A stretch of DNA of 64,000 nt from NCBI GenBank assembly GCA_014379905.1, contig JACMKX010000186.1:1-64000 (forward strand), read 5' to 3'. Positions 20,251-30,166 of the stretch are shown here, one piece after another. This DNA is from Ferruginibacter sp. (lineage in GTDB: Bacteria; Bacteroidota; Bacteroidia; Chitinophagales; Chitinophagaceae). Under the pieces are notes generated by a model. The model was not told where the DNA came from. It ran no database searches and saw only the letters and a list, made by a program, of their open reading frames with translations. Made by a program: the position numbers and the translations under genes. Every line of letters starts with the position of its first letter. Position 1 is the stretch's first letter.

Positions 20251-20304
20251 CAATGCTGTTAATTATGACCGCCCGTACACCTTTCTTATTCCTTATTTCT
20301 TATT

Positions 20305-21528
20305 TTACAAGGAGTGATAGATATTATTCTGGTTGCCAAATATCTTAGAAAACCCCCGTACATCTGCCCCACTCCAGCCTGAATTCATTTCGCCATAGCT
20401 GCCAAATTTACTGCTCATTAAATCATAGGGAGATTCTATACCTGCTACCATAAACCTGTAAGGCATCAACTCTATAAATACATCCCCGGTTACTCTTTGC
20501 TGGCTGTTCTCAAAAAATGCCTCTATATCCCGCATGGCAGCATCCATTACCTGGCCTTCGTGCAGCCAGTTGCCATAAAATTGTGCCAGCTGGTCTTTTA
20601 AATTGAGTTGCCATTTGGTGAGTACATGTTTTTCCAAAGCATGATGCGCTTTTAAAATAACCATGGGCGCAGCAGCTTCAAAACCCACCCTTCCCTTTAT
20701 GCCTATAATGGTATCACCTACATGTATATCTCTTCCAATGGCATATGGACCGGCTATACTTTGTAAATATTGAATGGCTTCGGTTGGATGACCAAATTGT
20801 TGGTCATTTACATTTGTAAGCTGACCTTTGACAAATGACAATTTAACGGGCTCTCCTTTTAGTGAAGTGTTTAACTGGGTTGGCCAGGCGGCTTCCGGCA
20901 ACATACCATTGCTTTTCAAAGTTTCTTTTCCGCCTACGCTTGTTCCCCATAAACCTTTATTAATTGAGTAGACAGATTTTGCAAAATTCATGTCTACTCC
21001 TTTTGCCTGCAGGTATTCCACTTCGGCTTCCCTGCTTAGTTTCATATCCCTGATGGGGGTAATAATTTCAACAGCAGGCAAGAGGCTATTAAAGATCATA
21101 TCAAAACGAACCTGGTCGTTACCGGCGCCGGTACTGCCATGCACCACTGCTTTGGCATCCATTTTTTTTGCATGTGCTGCAATGTTTAATGCCTGGCTTA
21201 GTCTTTCTGCGCTTACACTTAAAGGATAGGTATTGTTTTTTAATACATTGCCAAACACCAGGTATTTTACAATATTGTCGTAATATGATCTTACTGCATC
21301 AATGCTTGTATGTGTTTTAACGCCAAGGTTGTAGGCATGCGCTTCAATATCCTGTAATTCTTTTTCACTGAATCCCCCGGTATTTACCAGCACAGAATGT
21401 ACTTCCAGGCCTTTTTCCTGCGTTAAATAAATTGCGCAGAAAGTAGTATCCAGTCCGCCGCTAAACCCAAGTACTACTTTGGTACCGGGCTGGAGTGCTG
21501 TTTGTAAAGTTTCTTTATTAATACTCAT
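20305..21528 (-). CDS. argG: argininosuccinate synthase
   Basis: KVVLGFSGGLDTTFCAIYL, AVVHGSTGAGNDQVRF, GLWGTSVGGKET. Confidence 0.93.
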   Translation of the reverse strand: MSINKETLQTALQPGTKVVLGFSGGLDTTFCAIYLTQEKGLEVHSVLVNTGGFSEKELQDIEAHAYNLGVKTHTSIDAVRSYYDNIVKYLVFGNVLKNNTYPLSVSAERLSQALNIAAHAKKMDAKAVVHGSTGAGNDQVRFDMIFNSLLPAVEIITPIRDMKLSREAEVEYLQAKGVDMNFAKSVYSINKGLWGTSVGGKETLKSNGMLPEAAWPTQLNTSLKGEPVKLSFVKGQLTNVNDQQFGHPTEAIQYLQSIAGPYAIGRDIHVGDTIIGIKGRVGFEAAAPMVILKAHHALEKHVLTKWQLNLKDQLAQFYGNWLHEGQVMDAAMRDIEAFFENSQQRVTGDVFIELMPYRFMVAGIESPYDLMSSKFGSYGEMNSGWSGADVRGFSKIFGNQNNIYHSL

Positions 21529-21556
21529 TTTTATTACACAAATTTTATTTTTTTGT

Positions 21557-21587
21557 CACGAATTGTAAAACGAATTGCACGAATTTT
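21557..21587. repeat. cacgaatt intergenic repeat (copy 2, between argG and the GNAT gene)
   Basis: cacgaattgtaaaacgaattgcacgaatttt. Confidence 0.6.
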
Positions 21588-21673
21588 CTAATACTTGACA
21601 GATCATAGTTCCCAGCAGAGATCGCAACTTTCTAATTCCTTATTTTCCTTTCTTATTGCTTATTTCTTATTTT

Positions 21674-22360
21674 TCAGCGTCTAAAAACCATCTTATTCCC
21701 ACCTGCACCTTTTTGTTTCTTTTCAAAGCGCAGCATGCGGTTCTTTTTTATTTTCATAAAACGCTCGTATAGTTTTGAATGCGTTTTAAAATCCTGCGCA
21801 GTTTCTTCCGGCTCATAATGATCGGCAGGATCGTATAACATAGCGGTACACATACAATTTTTTCTGTCTTTACTCATCAGTATTTCAAAGTTCACACAGC
21901 TTTTGCAACCTGTCCAAAATTGTTCGTCGTTGGTGAGTTCGCTGTAGGTTACAGGCTCATAGCCGAGGTCAGAATTGATCTTCATCACCGCCAGGCCCGT
22001 AGTTAAGCCAAATATTTTTGCCTTTGGATATTTTAATCTTGACAATTTAAAAACGGCTTCCTTGATCTTCTTAGCTACACCAGTTTTACGAAAAGCCGGT
22101 GAAACGATCAACCCGCTGTTGGCCACGTATTCTTCATCGCCCCAGGCTTCAATGTAACAGAAGCCTACCCATTCACCTGAAGTGGTGACAGCTATAACAG
22201 CCTTGCCTTCATCCATTTTGAGCGCCACATAATCCGGCGAACGTTTGGCTATACCGGTACCTCTGGCCCTGGCACTGGCTTCCATTTCGGCGGTGATGAT
22301 GGGGGCGTAATCGGCATCTGCAAATGTTGCAGTACGAACAATGATATCAGTTTGTTCCAA
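21674..22360 (-). CDS. GNAT family N-acetyltransferase; candidate N-acylglutamate synthase (ArgA role)
   Basis: GNAT pattern (VANSGLIVSPAFRKTGVAKKIKEAVFKLSRLKYPKAKIFGLTT); first gene of the arg operon. Confidence 0.8.
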   Translation of the reverse strand: MEQTDIIVRTATFADADYAPIITAEMEASARARGTGIAKRSPDYVALKMDEGKAVIAVTTSGEWVGFCYIEAWGDEEYVANSGLIVSPAFRKTGVAKKIKEAVFKLSRLKYPKAKIFGLTTGLAVMKINSDLGYEPVTYSELTNDEQFWTGCKSCVNFEILMSKDRKNCMCTAMLYDPADHYEPEETAQDFKTHSKLYERFMKIKKNRMLRFEKKQKGAGGNKMVFRR

Positions 22361-22667
22361 TTTGATAAAATTGAAAAAGATGATGTAAATATGATGTCAG
22401 GAGAAAAATGCAGCAACTGTGTGCTGTGTGTCCGGGGGGGCTTCTTCACTGATAGGGGCAGTTGGTTATGCTCGGCCTATCAGCAACCACGTCGGGGTCG
22501 GGGTACTGTTACAGTAGAAACGGGGGAATGATATGTAAGGTTATGTTTCAACTTTGTAAACTAATTTGTGAATGCAAATATAGCATTCTGCTCATAAAAT
22601 GACGGATTCAAATATTAATATTTTGTTAGTGTGTGAAAATCAGCATCTCAGCGATAAAATTCAGTTG

Positions 22668-23498
22668 CTATTTGATGGTAGCTATTGCCACGGCATCCAT
22701 ATCTGTAAATTCTTTATTCTCCCCCGCCATACCCCAGATAAAACCATAACTGGAAGTTCCTACACCAAAATGCATGCTCCAGGGAGCTGACAATACGGCT
22801 TCGTTGGAGGCAATTACGAGGTGCCGGGTTTCCTGTGGTTCACCCATAAAATGCATCACCCGGTGCGCTTCATTTAAATCGAAATAAAAATAGGATTCCA
22901 TCCTGCGGGTATGCGTATGTGGTGGTACCGAGTTCCATACACTTCCTTCTTCCAAAGTAGTTAACCCCATTACCAGCTGGCAACTTTGAATGCCATCACT
23001 GTGAATGTACTTGTAGATGGTTCTTTTGTTGGAAGTGGCGATATCGCCCAGGTTAACCGGTGACGCTTCTGTCTTTGTCATTTTTTTATTGGGATAATTT
23101 TGATGCGCCGGCACCGATAATAAATAAAACATCGCAGGAGATGCTGCATCATCACTTGAAAAGCTAACCGCCTGTGTGCCCTTTCCCAGGTAAACACATT
23201 CCAGTTTTTCCAGATTATATTCTACCCCGTCGGCAGTAACTTTTCCATTGCCGCCAATATTGATGATGCCCAGCTCCCTTCTTTCCAAAAAATACCCGGC
23301 TTTTAATTCGCCTTCAATGGGCAGATCAATTGCACTGGCTGCAGGAACCACTCCTCCAACTATCATGCGGTCGTAGTGAGAATACGTCAACTCAATTTTG
23401 CCAGACTGCATTAAATTTTGTATCAAAAAATTCTCTCTTAATTCTTTGGTGGTCATGCCCGCAGTTTCTTTGGAGCTGTTTTGAAATCTGATCTGCAT
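22668..23498 (-). CDS. kduI: 5-dehydro-4-deoxy-D-glucuronate isomerase
   Basis: RENFLIQNLMQSGKIELTYSHYDRMIVGGVVP, FLERRELGIINIGG, WNSVPPHTHTRRMESYFYFDL, SMHFGVGTSSYGFIWGMAGEN. Confidence 0.93.
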   Translation of the reverse strand: MQIRFQNSSKETAGMTTKELRENFLIQNLMQSGKIELTYSHYDRMIVGGVVPAASAIDLPIEGELKAGYFLERRELGIINIGGNGKVTADGVEYNLEKLECVYLGKGTQAVSFSSDDAASPAMFYLLSVPAHQNYPNKKMTKTEASPVNLGDIATSNKRTIYKYIHSDGIQSCQLVMGLTTLEEGSVWNSVPPHTHTRRMESYFYFDLNEAHRVMHFMGEPQETRHLVIASNEAVLSAPWSMHFGVGTSSYGFIWGMAGENKEFTDMDAVAIATIK

Positions 23499-23518
23499 CT
23501 TAATTTATTTTAAACTAT

Positions 23519-26227
23519 TTATTTTACAAAGTTATTTGTTGCTGTTCTTACACCATCATTCAACACTTCCAGCACATAAGACCCCGGTTTCAATTTTTCA
23601 ACATTGATGTTGATGAATTGCGCATTGCTTTTTTGTTGCAGCAATACAACTCCTGCAATATTCAATATTCTTATCAAACTATTTTTTTGTAAACCACTGA
23701 TGTTAATGGCTGTTGTTACAGGATTCGGGTAGAAAGATATAGCATTTTGATCACCCGGTTTTACTACAACGATTTCGCTGTATTTAACTTCTCCATTCAA
23801 CCCAATAATTTTTAAGCGATAATAGGTGATGGCTGTCAGGGATATGGGGTCGGTAAAAGCATAGGTATTTCTTTGTGCTGCATTTACAAAACCAATGCTG
23901 ACAAAATTTGTTCTGTTGGTACTTTTTTCCACTTCATATTTTTGTATCGAAATTTCGCTGCTCACATTCCAGCTTATATGCGCCTTTGTTCCCTGCAGTG
24001 TTCCTGAAACAGAATGGATATCAACCGGTAATACCGAACCGGTTCTGGTAACAATAAATGGTGAAAAATTATCGAAGGAATGAGTTGCTGTATTAATCGT
24101 ATTATTTCCTGTACCGCCGCCATCTTCCCAGGCTGTGCCATTGTGCCTGGCCACACCAATCAATACATCGGGGTAACTCGCAAATGCAGATCCTTCCAAA
24201 GCATTTGTCCAGTTCAAAGTTACCGCTGTAGTACCTGTACCTGTAATCCGATCAATTGTCCATACGGCATCTACCACACTTGATTTTTGCGAAGCAGAAA
24301 ATGCAGTACCGGCGGTTGTTCCTTCAATGGTAACTCCTTCAAAAACGCTCACGGCAAAATCTGCTGCAGACGGAACTGTTATGGTAACAGGTAAAAAGTT
24401 AGCTGCAGTTCCAATAGGCAAAGTGGCAGCCGTGGTAATGCCATCAACCCGCAATACGCCTACATCATTACCCAGCCTGTTGCTTACAATATATTTTGCC
24501 GAACTGAAAGGTGCGCCCTGGATGGCAGTACCATTTAGTATTCTTACTGTATCCAACGCACGGATATTTAAGATACCGGAATTTAAGGTAAGCGTTCCTG
24601 CAAGCCTTGTGTTGTAATTGGTGGTAATGGGTGCATTTACAACAAGGTCTCCTAATGTTACGCTGCCCGTGGCAGTAGTGCTTATACCAAATGGATTACT
24701 GGTTGCCGCATCAATAATATAATTGGTACCTGTTTGATAAGATTTTGAACCGGCACCGGTAACACTTCCTGTCGCAATATCAAAACCATTTGCATTGGCG
24801 GTTTGTAAAGTGGCGGTGTCTGTTTCAAAACTATAGGTGCCGCCTGCCTGTGTACTCAAAGCAGGCTTTGATAAATAAATGATATTGGCAGAAGCTCCAA
24901 AACCGATCACATTGGTATTGGGTGATAACCCCGGCCCCGTAACACTATAACCGGTGATACCCGCAGGTGCTGCAAAAGACAACTGGTAAGAACCTGCTGT
25001 GGCGGTACCTGTTCCACCAACACCAATGGATGCAACACGTGAGGTAAATGTTCCTGCGCCTGCAATACGGCCATTTGTGCCGAAATTTATTTTACCTACA
25101 ATATTTGTAGCACTGGTGACCGTGATGATTTTTGTTAAGATGACATCACTGAAATTAGCAACAGTGAAATTAGGTATCTCAATAACGCCTGTTCCTGAAA
25201 TGGTTTGAGGCGAATGTCCACCCATTACCAGCCCGTTACTGCCACTGGGGAAAGTGAAAAAACCATTCACCGTCAGGTTTCCTAATACCGGTGTTTGCCC
25301 GGAAGTATGCGTAATAAAATAGGAAGCGTTATCTATAGTTAAATTGTCTATACGATATACAGGACCATCGGCTTTGAGTGTATCTCCATTTTGTATAATT
25401 ACATTGGCAAATGATTTTTGGTTTACCCAGGAAGAGCTTGCATAAGCAGTGCCATCCAAATAACTCACATTAGATCCTTTCACATAAAAATTACTGCCCG
25501 TTTCAAAATTGGCAAATTGTACCGCCGAACTGTTTCCAAACGGACTTCTGCCTGAATAATAATGCAACGAAGAACCCGTTTTGAACAAAACGGTATTGTT
25601 GCCCGAACCATTGAAGGGCGATACGGTGGTAGAATCGGTAACATGGCATTCGCCACCATTTTCGAATACCAGGCCGGTGGGGGAAAGCGATGTAATATAG
25701 CTCGCCGTATGTGATGTTTGAGATAGCGGGCTGATGTAGAAGATACCGCTAACAGAACCGCTAGCGGTGGTTGGCACTGTTGGTAGTCCCAGTAAAATGC
25801 GAACATTGTAATTGCTTTGATCGCCCAATGTTACAACAGACCCGCCATTGATGACAAAATCAGCGAGGGCTGTTCCTTCTCCCTGGATACTAATGTTGGA
25901 ACTTCCCACAGCGCTGCGGCTGAACTGCACATTTACATTGTTTTGAAAGATCATTCTTGCTACCGTGTCGCTGCTTGAATTAAGCACAACATTACCGGTG
26001 GCAGGCGTTGCTCCTCCCACATTACTCCCATCAAAGATCAAAACATCTGTATATTGGGCACCGGCTACTACACGTGTATTGCCCAGGCCATCCAGTTGTG
26101 TATTCCAGTTGTTGTCGGAGGTAAAACTGGCCGGCCCGTTGCCGCCTGTCCAATAATAAGTAGTTTGAGAAAATGCAGTCAGGGTAAATAAACTGCACAG
26201 TAAAAAAGTAAAATTTAATTTCTTCAT
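23519..26227 (-). CDS. large T9SS type A sorting domain-containing protein (PUL-associated)
   Basis: Signal peptide at MKKLNFTFLLCSLFTLTAFSQ; beta-repeat body; C-terminal FYPNPVTTAINISGLQKNSLIRILNIAGVVLLQQ...GSYVLEVLNDG. Confidence 0.8.
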   Translation of the reverse strand: MKKLNFTFLLCSLFTLTAFSQTTYYWTGGNGPASFTSDNNWNTQLDGLGNTRVVAGAQYTDVLIFDGSNVGGATPATGNVVLNSSSDTVARMIFQNNVNVQFSRSAVGSSNISIQGEGTALADFVINGGSVVTLGDQSNYNVRILLGLPTVPTTASGSVSGIFYISPLSQTSHTASYITSLSPTGLVFENGGECHVTDSTTVSPFNGSGNNTVLFKTGSSLHYYSGRSPFGNSSAVQFANFETGSNFYVKGSNVSYLDGTAYASSSWVNQKSFANVIIQNGDTLKADGPVYRIDNLTIDNASYFITHTSGQTPVLGNLTVNGFFTFPSGSNGLVMGGHSPQTISGTGVIEIPNFTVANFSDVILTKIITVTSATNIVGKINFGTNGRIAGAGTFTSRVASIGVGGTGTATAGSYQLSFAAPAGITGYSVTGPGLSPNTNVIGFGASANIIYLSKPALSTQAGGTYSFETDTATLQTANANGFDIATGSVTGAGSKSYQTGTNYIIDAATSNPFGISTTATGSVTLGDLVVNAPITTNYNTRLAGTLTLNSGILNIRALDTVRILNGTAIQGAPFSSAKYIVSNRLGNDVGVLRVDGITTAATLPIGTAANFLPVTITVPSAADFAVSVFEGVTIEGTTAGTAFSASQKSSVVDAVWTIDRITGTGTTAVTLNWTNALEGSAFASYPDVLIGVARHNGTAWEDGGGTGNNTINTATHSFDNFSPFIVTRTGSVLPVDIHSVSGTLQGTKAHISWNVSSEISIQKYEVEKSTNRTNFVSIGFVNAAQRNTYAFTDPISLTAITYYRLKIIGLNGEVKYSEIVVVKPGDQNAISFYPNPVTTAINISGLQKNSLIRILNIAGVVLLQQKSNAQFININVEKLKPGSYVLEVLNDGVRTATNNFVK

Positions 26228-26273
26228 AGCAAACAATTGAAAAGTGAAAAATGTATAAGTAAGAAAGCATTTA

Positions 26274-27638
26274 TTATTGTTTATAAAACCTGCCAACATA
26301 TCGCACTCCTGCATCATGCATTTGAATAAAATACATTCCCGCAGGCATATTAGGCAGCTGTTGATTTACCCCCGCATTAAGGCTACCGGCTGAACCTGAC
26401 ATATTACAGATATTTTTTCCTTCGCTGCTGCTAACAGTAAGGAGCAGATTTCTATTGGTTGAATTGATATCCAGTTGGATCTTATTAGATACAGGGTTAG
26501 GATAAAGGTGTAAACTGTTGCCAGCGTTGCCACTGAACTTAACCAGCCTGGTATCAGAATAAACAAACTGGTCATTGATATCCGTTTGTTTAAGCCGGTA
26601 GTAATTATTGGTTGGCAATGGTTTTTTGTCAACAAAACTGTATTCCTTTTGCTGTTGGGTGTTGCCAGCTGCCGGTAAAGTAGCAAGCGTTTCATAACGA
26701 ATTCCGTCAGCAGATCTTTCTACAATAAATGTTTTGGTATTGAATTCGGATGAAGTAGTCCAGTTCAGCAATATTTCGGCCTTTTTTTGACTGGCGTTAA
26801 ATCCTACAAGCTGTACAGGGAGTACAACTGCGCCTTCCGAAATAGAAAACAAACTAAACCGGATGCTTTCATCTCTCAGATCGGCCGGGGTATTGAGGCT
26901 GCGATAAATACCCCATTTTGGTCGTACAAAATTATTGTCAGGCCGGATGGTACTAATATTATTATTGCTGTAAGAAAGCAGGGTTGCATTATCGCTCACC
27001 CTTTTGATGTAGATATTATAAAAACCGTTAGCCGAGAGAAAAACCTGTTCTGTTGCTTCTACCCAGGTACCTTCAAACGGAGCCAGATTTACGATAGCAT
27101 ATTTTACAGTACCGGAAGTGCCATTGGCAACATATATCAATTCTAATTTATTGGGTGTTCCTTTTCTAACGGTTAAAGTAAAAATTGGTTGATCTTCATC
27201 CCCACCCACTGCCTTTACCTGGTGTATATGAGTGAAGCTCGACGAAGGTTTGAAGCCAACCGGAATTTTAAACCTCCATTTATAATTAACAATTTCTCCC
27301 GGCCTGCCTTTTAAGCTCTCCGGCGAAGCGTCATATGTTTTTATTTCTACCCGCTGGCGGTCAAAATTAATGCAACGGTCATTATCGGGTGTAACGTGCG
27401 CATAAAATTCAAATGCATACTGGCTAATATCTGTATCAAATACTTCTGCAATGTGCCGGCCAAATTCAGGATGAACACATTCCGGATCTTCTACTGCATT
27501 ATATCCCGGCGCCAGTACGCTGTTTATAAGTTCGTAGGTATTGCCCGGACCGTTGGCAGTTAAAGTGGTTTGTGCTTTGGTATTAAATACAAAAACCACA
27601 AACAATAAAATAATATCGGCGGCAGCAATCTTTTTCAT
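26274..27638 (-). CDS. secreted T9SS protein with a putative jelly-roll polysaccharide-lyase-like N-terminal domain
   Basis: FYAHVTPDNDRCINFDRQRVEIKTYD...EIVNYKWRFKIP...FTHIHQVKAVGG; C-terminal T9SS domain LHLYPNPVSNKIQLDINS; inside the PUL. Confidence 0.6.
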   Translation of the reverse strand: MKKIAAADIILLFVVFVFNTKAQTTLTANGPGNTYELINSVLAPGYNAVEDPECVHPEFGRHIAEVFDTDISQYAFEFYAHVTPDNDRCINFDRQRVEIKTYDASPESLKGRPGEIVNYKWRFKIPVGFKPSSSFTHIHQVKAVGGDEDQPIFTLTVRKGTPNKLELIYVANGTSGTVKYAIVNLAPFEGTWVEATEQVFLSANGFYNIYIKRVSDNATLLSYSNNNISTIRPDNNFVRPKWGIYRSLNTPADLRDESIRFSLFSISEGAVVLPVQLVGFNASQKKAEILLNWTTSSEFNTKTFIVERSADGIRYETLATLPAAGNTQQQKEYSFVDKKPLPTNNYYRLKQTDINDQFVYSDTRLVKFSGNAGNSLHLYPNPVSNKIQLDINSTNRNLLLTVSSSEGKNICNMSGSAGSLNAGVNQQLPNMPAGMYFIQMHDAGVRYVGRFYKQ

Positions 27639-28531
27639 TATTTAAAATTGGGCAGGTCTAAAATAAATTTCATGATGGCTTTGTTTACCTCGCTGTTTTT
27701 TTCTTTTTCAAACTTGCCATGCTGGCCACCTTCTACGGTAATAAATTCAGTGGTAACACCCACTTCTTTAAACTTTTTATGCAGTTCTACAGATTGCTGG
27801 TAAGGCACTGTAGGATCAGCGTCGCCATGAACAATAAATGTAGGAGGGCTATTTTTAGTTACATAACTGATGGGAGAAACAGACGCCGCAAATTTTTGAT
27901 CATTGGCTTTATCACCTAACCAGCGGGTAGCTGATTTACTGGTTACATTTTTGCCATAACCCCAGTCCCATACATCGGTGATACCATATTTATCAATGAT
28001 GGCTGCCACCTTTATGTTTTCTACACCGGGGCAATTGCCGTCAAAGCGATGATCGTTGGCCAGCAGGCCACCCATCAATGCAAGATGCCCGCCGGCACTG
28101 CCGCCCATGATCACAATCTTGTTGGGGTCGATGTTTAGAGCTGCTGCATTTTTTACTAAATAGATCAATGCACAACGAATATCTTCTACTGCAGCCGGGG
28201 CAGTAGCCTGGCCTGTTAAACGATATCCTACGTTAGCAACGGCGAAACCCTGTTTAAAAAAAGTATTGAATCCGGTCTGTGATTCTTTTTGTCCCTTATT
28301 CCATCCACCTCCATGAATATTGATCACAACAGCCGCCGGTCCTTTTTCTTTGGGTGCGAGGTAAAGGTCCATTCTGCCATCCCAGTCTTTTACTTTTGCA
28401 TACACAACATTGAGTTGTGCGGTGTAGCCTGCAGGGTATTCTACTGGTTTAAAAGTAACAGTGGTATCTGTTTGAGCAGAAGTATTTGCAGCAACAAAAA
28501 GACAAATCGCAAAAAATATTTTCTTCTTCAT
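27638..28531 (-). CDS. alpha/beta hydrolase, carboxylesterase/BD-FAE-like
   Basis: AVVINIHGGGWNKGQKES, IVIMGGSAGGHLALMGGL, PPTFIVHGDADPTVPYQQSVELH. Confidence 0.85.
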   Translation of the reverse strand: MKKKIFFAICLFVAANTSAQTDTTVTFKPVEYPAGYTAQLNVVYAKVKDWDGRMDLYLAPKEKGPAAVVINIHGGGWNKGQKESQTGFNTFFKQGFAVANVGYRLTGQATAPAAVEDIRCALIYLVKNAAALNIDPNKIVIMGGSAGGHLALMGGLLANDHRFDGNCPGVENIKVAAIIDKYGITDVWDWGYGKNVTSKSATRWLGDKANDQKFAASVSPISYVTKNSPPTFIVHGDADPTVPYQQSVELHKKFKEVGVTTEFITVEGGQHGKFEKEKNSEVNKAIMKFILDLPNFK

Positions 28532-28591
28532 ATTTTATCATTTATGTTTATCAACACCTGTAAGGTTTTAACAGCTTACAGGTATTATTGA

Positions 28592-30148
28592 TTAATAACT
28601 TGGATTTTGAGGAATGACCAATTGTGTATTGGTATCAATCTCCCGCTGGGGAATGGGCAATAAAAAACGATCTGTAACCACCAGGGCCTGCAATTCTGCC
28701 AGTGTTGGCGTTGGCGGCAAATAAGTTCTGTAATGCGATTGGTATTCATCTGCAAAATGATCTTTCATTCTTTGCTGTGCGGTAACGGTCGTCATGGTTA
28801 CATTAAACCTTATAAGATCAAACCAGCGTTGATTTTCAAATGCAAATTCTATTCTTCTCTCTTCACTCAATGCATTTTCAAAACGTGCAACTGTTGATAA
28901 TGAATCCATCGTGTAATTTACCAGTCCTGCACGTGGCCTTACACTATTTAACAAATCTATACTTGGTTGTGAATAGCCCTGTGCTTCTGCCATCATTAAT
29001 AAAATATCAGCATAGCGCAATACCGGCCAATCGCTTTCACCATCATCTACCTGTGTTACGGGGAAAAGATATTTTTTTACATACCATTTTGCCGCGGTAC
29101 CGGTGCCTGTTACTCCAATTAAATTTGGTTTCCGCAGGTCACCGTTGGTTAAAGTATCCAGCTCTGCTGTGGGATAATTTAATCCATCACCATCGCCATT
29201 AATGATGGTGGACCCTGTACCCAATGGCGCAAAGGTGTTTCCAAAATGTGAGCCCAGGCCTAAACCGCCAGCCTTGTATCTGACTGCAAAAAGTATTTCG
29301 CTATTCATTTCTTCTCCAATCGAAAAAACTGCAGTGTAAGTTGGTCGCAGGGAGTGACCGCTGCTGTTAATAATATCCTGCAAATGCGGCACTGCTTCAG
29401 CCTTTCGGTTTAATGTAAGATACACCTTAGCCAAAAGCCCCTTTGCAGCCCAACGTGTAGCTCTGCCCAGGTCGGCAGAGAATGCCGGCGAACTCATTTG
29501 ACCATAGGTTTGCATTTTAAGATTGGCAGCTGCGTTTACAAGGTCAGCTTCTATTAATTTATAAATATCAGCTACAGCAACCCTATTCATTGTTTTTGCT
29601 TCGGTGGTCGTTATGTCTTTATGTACTAAAAAAACACCGCCAAATAATCTAACCAAATTAAAATAATGATAGGCCCTGATGAACATGGCTTCCCCAGCCA
29701 ATTGTTTACGATCCGCTTCAGTAATTGGAATGGTAATATCTTTAAATGTAAGTATCCCCGATGCCGGATCGTATACAACACCTAATTTTTCCAAAACGAT
29801 ATTTGCATTGCGAATATTACTGTACGTGGCAAGCCAGTAGTTATAAATTTGTTGTTGCGTGGTAGCTGGAATAAACATATCCAGGTCACTCAAATCCCTG
29901 TTGGAAGATGCCGTACTACCCGGGGCTCCCATCTTTGAATTATCGCTTCTCAACTCCGTAAACATCCATTCATTAAAAAGCGGTCTTTGCATTCCATTGT
30001 AGCACCCGGTTAGCGCAGACCTTACTTCATCCGTATTCGCATAAAAGTTTTTAGTATCAATATTTGATTGCGGATATAAATCGATTGTTTTTTTACAACC
30101 CAGAAAACCAAGGCTGCAAAACAAAAGGATGTATTTAATATTTTTCAT
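28592..30148 (-). CDS. RagB/SusD family nutrient-binding outer membrane lipoprotein
   Basis: YILLFCSLGFLGCKKTIDLYPQS, GEAMFIRAYHYFNLVRLFGGV, ALSEERRIEFAFENQRWFDLIRF. Confidence 0.93.
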   Translation of the reverse strand: MKNIKYILLFCSLGFLGCKKTIDLYPQSNIDTKNFYANTDEVRSALTGCYNGMQRPLFNEWMFTELRSDNSKMGAPGSTASSNRDLSDLDMFIPATTQQQIYNYWLATYSNIRNANIVLEKLGVVYDPASGILTFKDITIPITEADRKQLAGEAMFIRAYHYFNLVRLFGGVFLVHKDITTTEAKTMNRVAVADIYKLIEADLVNAAANLKMQTYGQMSSPAFSADLGRATRWAAKGLLAKVYLTLNRKAEAVPHLQDIINSSGHSLRPTYTAVFSIGEEMNSEILFAVRYKAGGLGLGSHFGNTFAPLGTGSTIINGDGDGLNYPTAELDTLTNGDLRKPNLIGVTGTGTAAKWYVKKYLFPVTQVDDGESDWPVLRYADILLMMAEAQGYSQPSIDLLNSVRPRAGLVNYTMDSLSTVARFENALSEERRIEFAFENQRWFDLIRFNVTMTTVTAQQRMKDHFADEYQSHYRTYLPPTPTLAELQALVVTDRFLLPIPQREIDTNTQLVIPQNPSY

Positions 30149-30166
30149 TTTGATCTTTTTTGGAAA

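Noticed and set aside
22599-22790. 63-aa plus-strand ORF upstream of the arg leader region
   Set aside because: Overlaps the kduI 3' end antisense and has no recognisable features
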